A stretch of DNA of 64,000 bases from Lunularia cruciata (Eukaryota > Streptophyta > Marchantiopsida > Lunulariales > Lunulariaceae), in NCBI GenBank assembly GCA_948567375.1, contig OX419759.1, forward strand, positions 13,360,744 through 13,424,743, read 5' to 3'. Under the pieces are notes generated by a model that had not been told where the DNA came from, made no database searches, and worked only from the letters and a program-made list of their open reading frames with translations. A program made the translations under genes and the position numbers. Below are positions 60,033 to 64,000 of the stretch, in pieces (within the stretch, counting starts at the first letter, position 1; each line of letters starts with the position of its first letter).

Positions 60033-60455
60033 TGTAACAATATGGAGTTTAGCAACGAAGTTAGTCGGGCTTACAAAGTAGAGAATAAGACAAAATAGCC
60101 TAGAATATTCTAAAAGCATCTAAGAAGCTTCTTGGGAAGCTTCCCAACTAGTTAACTTGCGCCCTAAGCAGGTAGCTTCTAGAAGGAAGCTTCTAGAAGC
60201 TTCTAACTAGCTTAGCTTGCACGCCAAGTAGGCGGCTTCTAGAAGGAAGCTTCTTGAGAAGCTTCCTGGTTAACTTGGCTTGCACTCCAAGAAAGCGGCT
60301 CAAAGAAGCTTCTTGAGAAGCTTCAAGGGTCTTGTATGCTACCTATAAATACCAAAGCCGAAGCTCATGCTAGGTATTTGGATTTTTCCCTCATTCAAGT
60401 GTCCCAATGTGAATTTCCATTCTCCTATTTCTCTCCTCGATTTTGGTCTTTTACA
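60033..60455 (+). repeat. 3' LTR of copy B
   Basis: 423 bp, TGTAACAATATGG to GGTCTTTTACA. It keeps the GAAGCTTCTAGAAGCTTC motif and the TATAAATA box. Confidence 0.95.
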
Positions 60456-63400
60456 CTTCAAGATAATGTCATACAACTTGACCTTGATGATTTTAAGCAA
60501 CATTGATTGCTTTGTGAAAACAACCTTGACAAGAATGGCTTTTGTTGCATCAAAAGCTTTGGATATAGTAGTCAAAGATGCTCAACTATTCAGATTGGAT
60601 CAAGATAGTGTTGTGTTGATGACTATTAGACCTTCAACATTCTCTCTTACAACATCAACTTTGAAGTTTTGCTTGCTCTAGTAACATGCCACAAGATGTT
60701 TACATGAGCTGCATTAAGCAATGCAATTCATTGATATTTGATATGCTTGAGATGACAAATGAGTTTGAAGCAAAATATAACATTGTATTCTCTAAGTTGA
60801 TAATTATTCATTTCTGAAGTATGTATAGGTGGAGCAAGAAAAAATTTGTGCCACCTTTATTGAAAAGCACTTCATGACTTGTCTATCACTAGTCAAGGAA
60901 GAGAGTCCAATAATTCTTGGATCAAAAAATGAGCAGAGTCAAAACAAGACTTCAAGAACTTCAACTTGCACCAGATATCAAATAATCTATTTGGCATTAT
61001 TCAACCTCAAGAGTTTATGGCATTGAATGAGCTTGAGGCTCTTGTTCAATAGGGAAAAACTTCAAGTAAATATTTTGATTACTTGTGGCCTACACAATTA
61101 AATCTCTCTAATGGATTTTCTTGCCAAAAGACATGATTGTGGTATAATTTCTCATTTGTTTTGAGTCTCCATGACCATGATGATCCTTTGTCTTACACTA
61201 CTTTCTCTTGCAAGACATTCATTGGAAGCTTGATTCCATGTTGTTGGATTTGTGCAGTATATAATCAATTTTTATGAACAATTTTCAAGCATAATGTTAG
61301 CATCATGGTGGAGGATGTATAATCATCCTCTATATGATCATGGCCTAATTGAATTAGACATCATTGATGCAAGCTACAACCCTCAAGTGCAAAGAAGCAA
61401 TGATTTAAGTTTGTTAAATATTGGAACTTCCAAAGATCTGCACATGAAGTTGATTGAGCAGATTTGATACATTGGGAAATCTGATATTGTGAAACTTGGA
61501 TGAGGTGGCAAAAGGATTGATTTCTATAGCCAATAGTGCCAGTGTGCACATGTATAAAATAACCATGAATGGGTTGTTATTGCTCATGAATACAATTAAG
61601 TAGCTTTGCAATGGAGAAGTTATTAAAAAACTAGCTCACTAGAAGCTCAAGAGTCTTTTAGAGTGCTTCCACCAATCAGATTTGGAACTACCACAATGGA
61701 TGATGGGAGCCAATCAAGATGCATCTAGAAGAAGCACAAATTGACAAATGGATGCCATTGCTCAACATCTCAAAGTGCAAGTTCTCTTGGACATCAAGCA
61801 AATAGCTACAAAAGTCGATTATATGGCAAACAAGAGAATATAGTTATGCATGCAGTCATAATTGCCCAATAATAATCAATGGATTTATGTTGATACATAT
61901 AGTTACATTCTCTTTATTGGCAAAACATGAGACTTGGTCTTTGAGTTATTCTCATGTTCTTCTTGGGTTCACGAGTTCTTTGATTATTTTCATCTCCATA
62001 GAACTTTTGGAGACCTTGTCTCAATTTTGGCAAATGTCCAACTTTTCAATGTCACAAACATGTTTACTATATTTTGATCAACGTAATCCTCTTTTCAACC
62101 TTATCTTTGAGTCTTCCACCAACTTAAGCACGATTTTCTTGATAGATAATGTATATACATTCATTTTACATTCAAAGCATTTAAATACAATGGAAATTTT
62201 ATTCTTCATGCTTGACTCTTAAGATATGGTTCTCTTATTTTTGCACATTGGTATTTTCTCCATAATCTTTTGGTCTCTCAACAATTTGATCAATGCACAT
62301 TCAAAAGAGATGGCTATGATCTCTTCATGATAAACACTCACTTAGAATAAATAAGCAATCATTATATATTCACAATTCAAGCCTAGAAGAAATAAACCCT
62401 CACTTACTCTTCACAATCACTAAACTGCACATATCAATCATCTTGCACTTTCTCCATAATCTGAAGGTATCTCAATAGTTTCATCAATGCACATTAAAAC
62501 AAGTTGGCTATGATCTCTTCATGACAAAAAATCACTTGAAGAAATAAGCACTCATTATCTGTTCATTGTTCAAGCTTAGAAGAAATAAACCCTCACTTTC
62601 TCTTCACAATAACTAAACAATTCAAGTGAGACATATTCAAGTCCTCTTCATCCACCATGTCTTCTTTTTAGGTTTTCTCCTCAAATTCTGCAAAAGTACC
62701 ACCTATTGTATATGAGATGACTAGGACCATCTAACAAGATGATGAGGACCACATATGACAAAGAGCACCTCACTTGATGACAAGGACACCAAGGCAAGGA
62801 CAAAACCTCACGAGGATACAAATGAGACCTGGCCACAATTAGTGCTTTTCTCCAATTTTATATCTCACTCACCATTAAGATTTCATTTGATCAAATTGTC
62901 ATCAATTTCAATTTAGTATATACTGTATATATTCAGCTAGTAGGTAAATAAGTTCAAGATGATAATCAGGAACTTTAGAGACAATAAAGCTAAATAATTG
63001 CTATTGCCGCCAATGACAAGGCCCATATGACATGCTCCTCCTCCCCTCACATCCTATGCACTGTTGGTATTGTGTTGCCTTTTGTCATTTGTCCATCCTT
63101 GGCCTGGCATAGGTGGCATGAGCAAAAACTTAGGTGGCAATAACAATTACTTTTATAAGAGTATGTAGCTATAGGAAGTACATTAGATTGGTAGCTATAG
63201 AAAGTACATTAAAATGCTTTTGACATTTAAGTTTGGAAGTTGTATTTGATACGGTTTTTATATATTGTAGCACAATAAGAAAAGTCTAAATTTTATTGAT
63301 GATTTCAATTAGTTTATATTTATTTTGTGATCCACTTCTCATACTTAAATAATAAATTCAATATATATTTTCTAGTACTGAAAATTTCAGCATATTTCAA

Positions 63401-64000
63401 ATTCACTCATACTTGTCTCTGTCCAATAGTAAATTTAAGTAAATTAAAGATTCTCATATAAGTTAAACATATTTTTTCATCCAAATAATGTATCAAAATA
63501 AAAGATTGTAAGACTAGTTTCTTTTCCCATCCTAGCTTTTATAATATTACATAGTGCAATTTGTCTTGATACTTAGCAGTATATTTTGCTTTAGGTTTCT
63601 AGAAGAAAATACAACATACTTCATTCTTCCTTCCTCTCTATACTTGACTTACTATGAAAGATCTTTCTCCTATAGGTTATCTTTGCACAGAGTAAACATT
63701 TTCAATTATAGATCTTGCAAAAATGTTGTGGGAGTGTAGCTATTAATGTTAAAAAATTATTTAAATATCACATAGAGACACCGGCTTTAGAATTGAACAA
63801 GATAATTAAATTGATTGGTAAAATCCTTAAGAAATCAAGAGAGAGTGATTAAGGAGGATGCGACCATTTACAAGAACAAATTAAATAGCATTAAAATATA
63901 TGGGTTACACATCCCTATACATTCTATTAGACCACACATAAAATTGCTATGGAATTTTTAAAATTGGCATGCATTTTTTAAAGAATCCAACTGGAAACCC
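60456..64000. other. AT-rich DNA right of copy B, no gene recognised
   Basis: Short broken open frames (for example 61887-62222 on the plus strand) have no recognisable family. The sequence is continuous with that left of copy B once the element is removed. From 63.2 kb it is extremely AT-rich. One tandem duplication is listed separately. Confidence 0.45.
62251..62620. repeat. Two-copy direct duplication, about 195-bp period
   Basis: TTCTCCATAATCT...CTCAA...ATCAATGCACATT...GGCTATGATCTCTTCATGA...AGAAGAAATAAACCCTCACTT from about 62255 recurs from about 62450, with moderate divergence. Confidence 0.75.

Larger units (their letters stand above)
54061..60455 (+). mobile_element. Ty3/gypsy chromovirus, copy B, complete but decayed and interrupted
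   Basis: A 6395-bp element of the same family as copy A, on the plus strand. LTRs lie at 54061-54483 and 60033-60455 (423 bp each) with the perfect target duplication CTTCA at 54056-54060 and 60456-60460. The LTRs differ at about 11 positions by eye, ten of them transitions. Primer-binding site, Gag, protease, reverse transcriptase, RNase H, integrase, chromodomain and purine tract are in order. The integrase end is split by a 740-bp foreign solo LTR. Stops arise mostly by CGA-to-TGA, CAG-to-TAG and CAA-to-TAA changes, as expected from decay of methylated cytosines. Confidence 0.95.

Noticed and set aside
60367-60681. 104-codon plus-strand frame after copy B
   Set aside because: It begins inside the 3' LTR and continues into AT-rich flank without any family resemblance.
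1-64000. tRNA, rRNA or CRISPR features
   Set aside because: No cloverleaf with a GTTCRANYC T-loop, no rRNA core and no regularly spaced short repeats were found by eye; the tandem repeats present are plant satellite-like or local duplications.

Overview
The window is nuclear DNA of a land plant, most likely a bryophyte. It carries spliced plant genes: a molybdenum-cofactor enzyme with the plant E-G domain order, an AMP deaminase with the plant N-terminal membrane anchor, an IQ-BAG protein, OEP16, and a RETICULATA-related plastid protein. It also carries Ty3/gypsy chromovirus retrotransposons and a nuclear copy of mitochondrial tatC that reads as an open frame without RNA editing, which fits a moss or liverwort better than a flowering plant. 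The species cannot be fixed from the sequence alone.

Layout. 1-2.9 kb: a decayed non-LTR retrotransposon 3' end. 2.9-21.3 kb: a gene-rich block with CNX1 (+, 13 exons, a mitochondrial tatC fragment inside intron 6), a Cys/Met-metabolism PLP enzyme (+, 4 exons) and AMP deaminase (-, 19 exons). 21.3-36.9 kb: a repeat island with several local tandem duplications, a degenerate repeat array of about 70 bp period, and a 6.0-kb chromovirus (copy A, - strand) inserted in that array. Copy A is itself interrupted by a solo LTR of its own family. 36.9-51.1 kb: a second gene block with RAD1 (+, 7 exons), OEP16 (-), a RETICULATA-related gene (-) and a BAG6-like gene (-, 2 exons). 51.1-64 kb: a second repeat island with a second, 6.4-kb copy (B, + strand) of the same family, itself interrupted by a 740-bp solo LTR of a different family.

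The four LTR-type insertions were delimited by TG...CA ends and perfect 5-bp target-site duplications (TTGAT, ATTTC, CTTCA, ACCAC), so the nesting order can be read directly. The most interesting feature is the promoter part of the family LTR. It is packed with contiguous GAAnnTTC modules, including the four-unit GAAGCTTCTAGAAGCTTC, just upstream of a TATAAATA box. This is the textbook heat-shock-element arrangement and suggests a heat-responsive chromovirus, by analogy with the copia element ONSEN.

The host genes do not form a pathway. CNX1 finishes molybdenum cofactor, AMP deaminase feeds IMP, RAD1 is part of the 9-1-1 DNA-damage clamp, OEP16 and the RETICULATA-related protein are plastid-envelope proteins, and the BAG6-like protein is an Hsp70 co-chaperone. 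Gene structures were built by hand from family conservation, splice consensus and reading-frame phase; all exon phases close. No tRNA, rRNA or CRISPR was seen.
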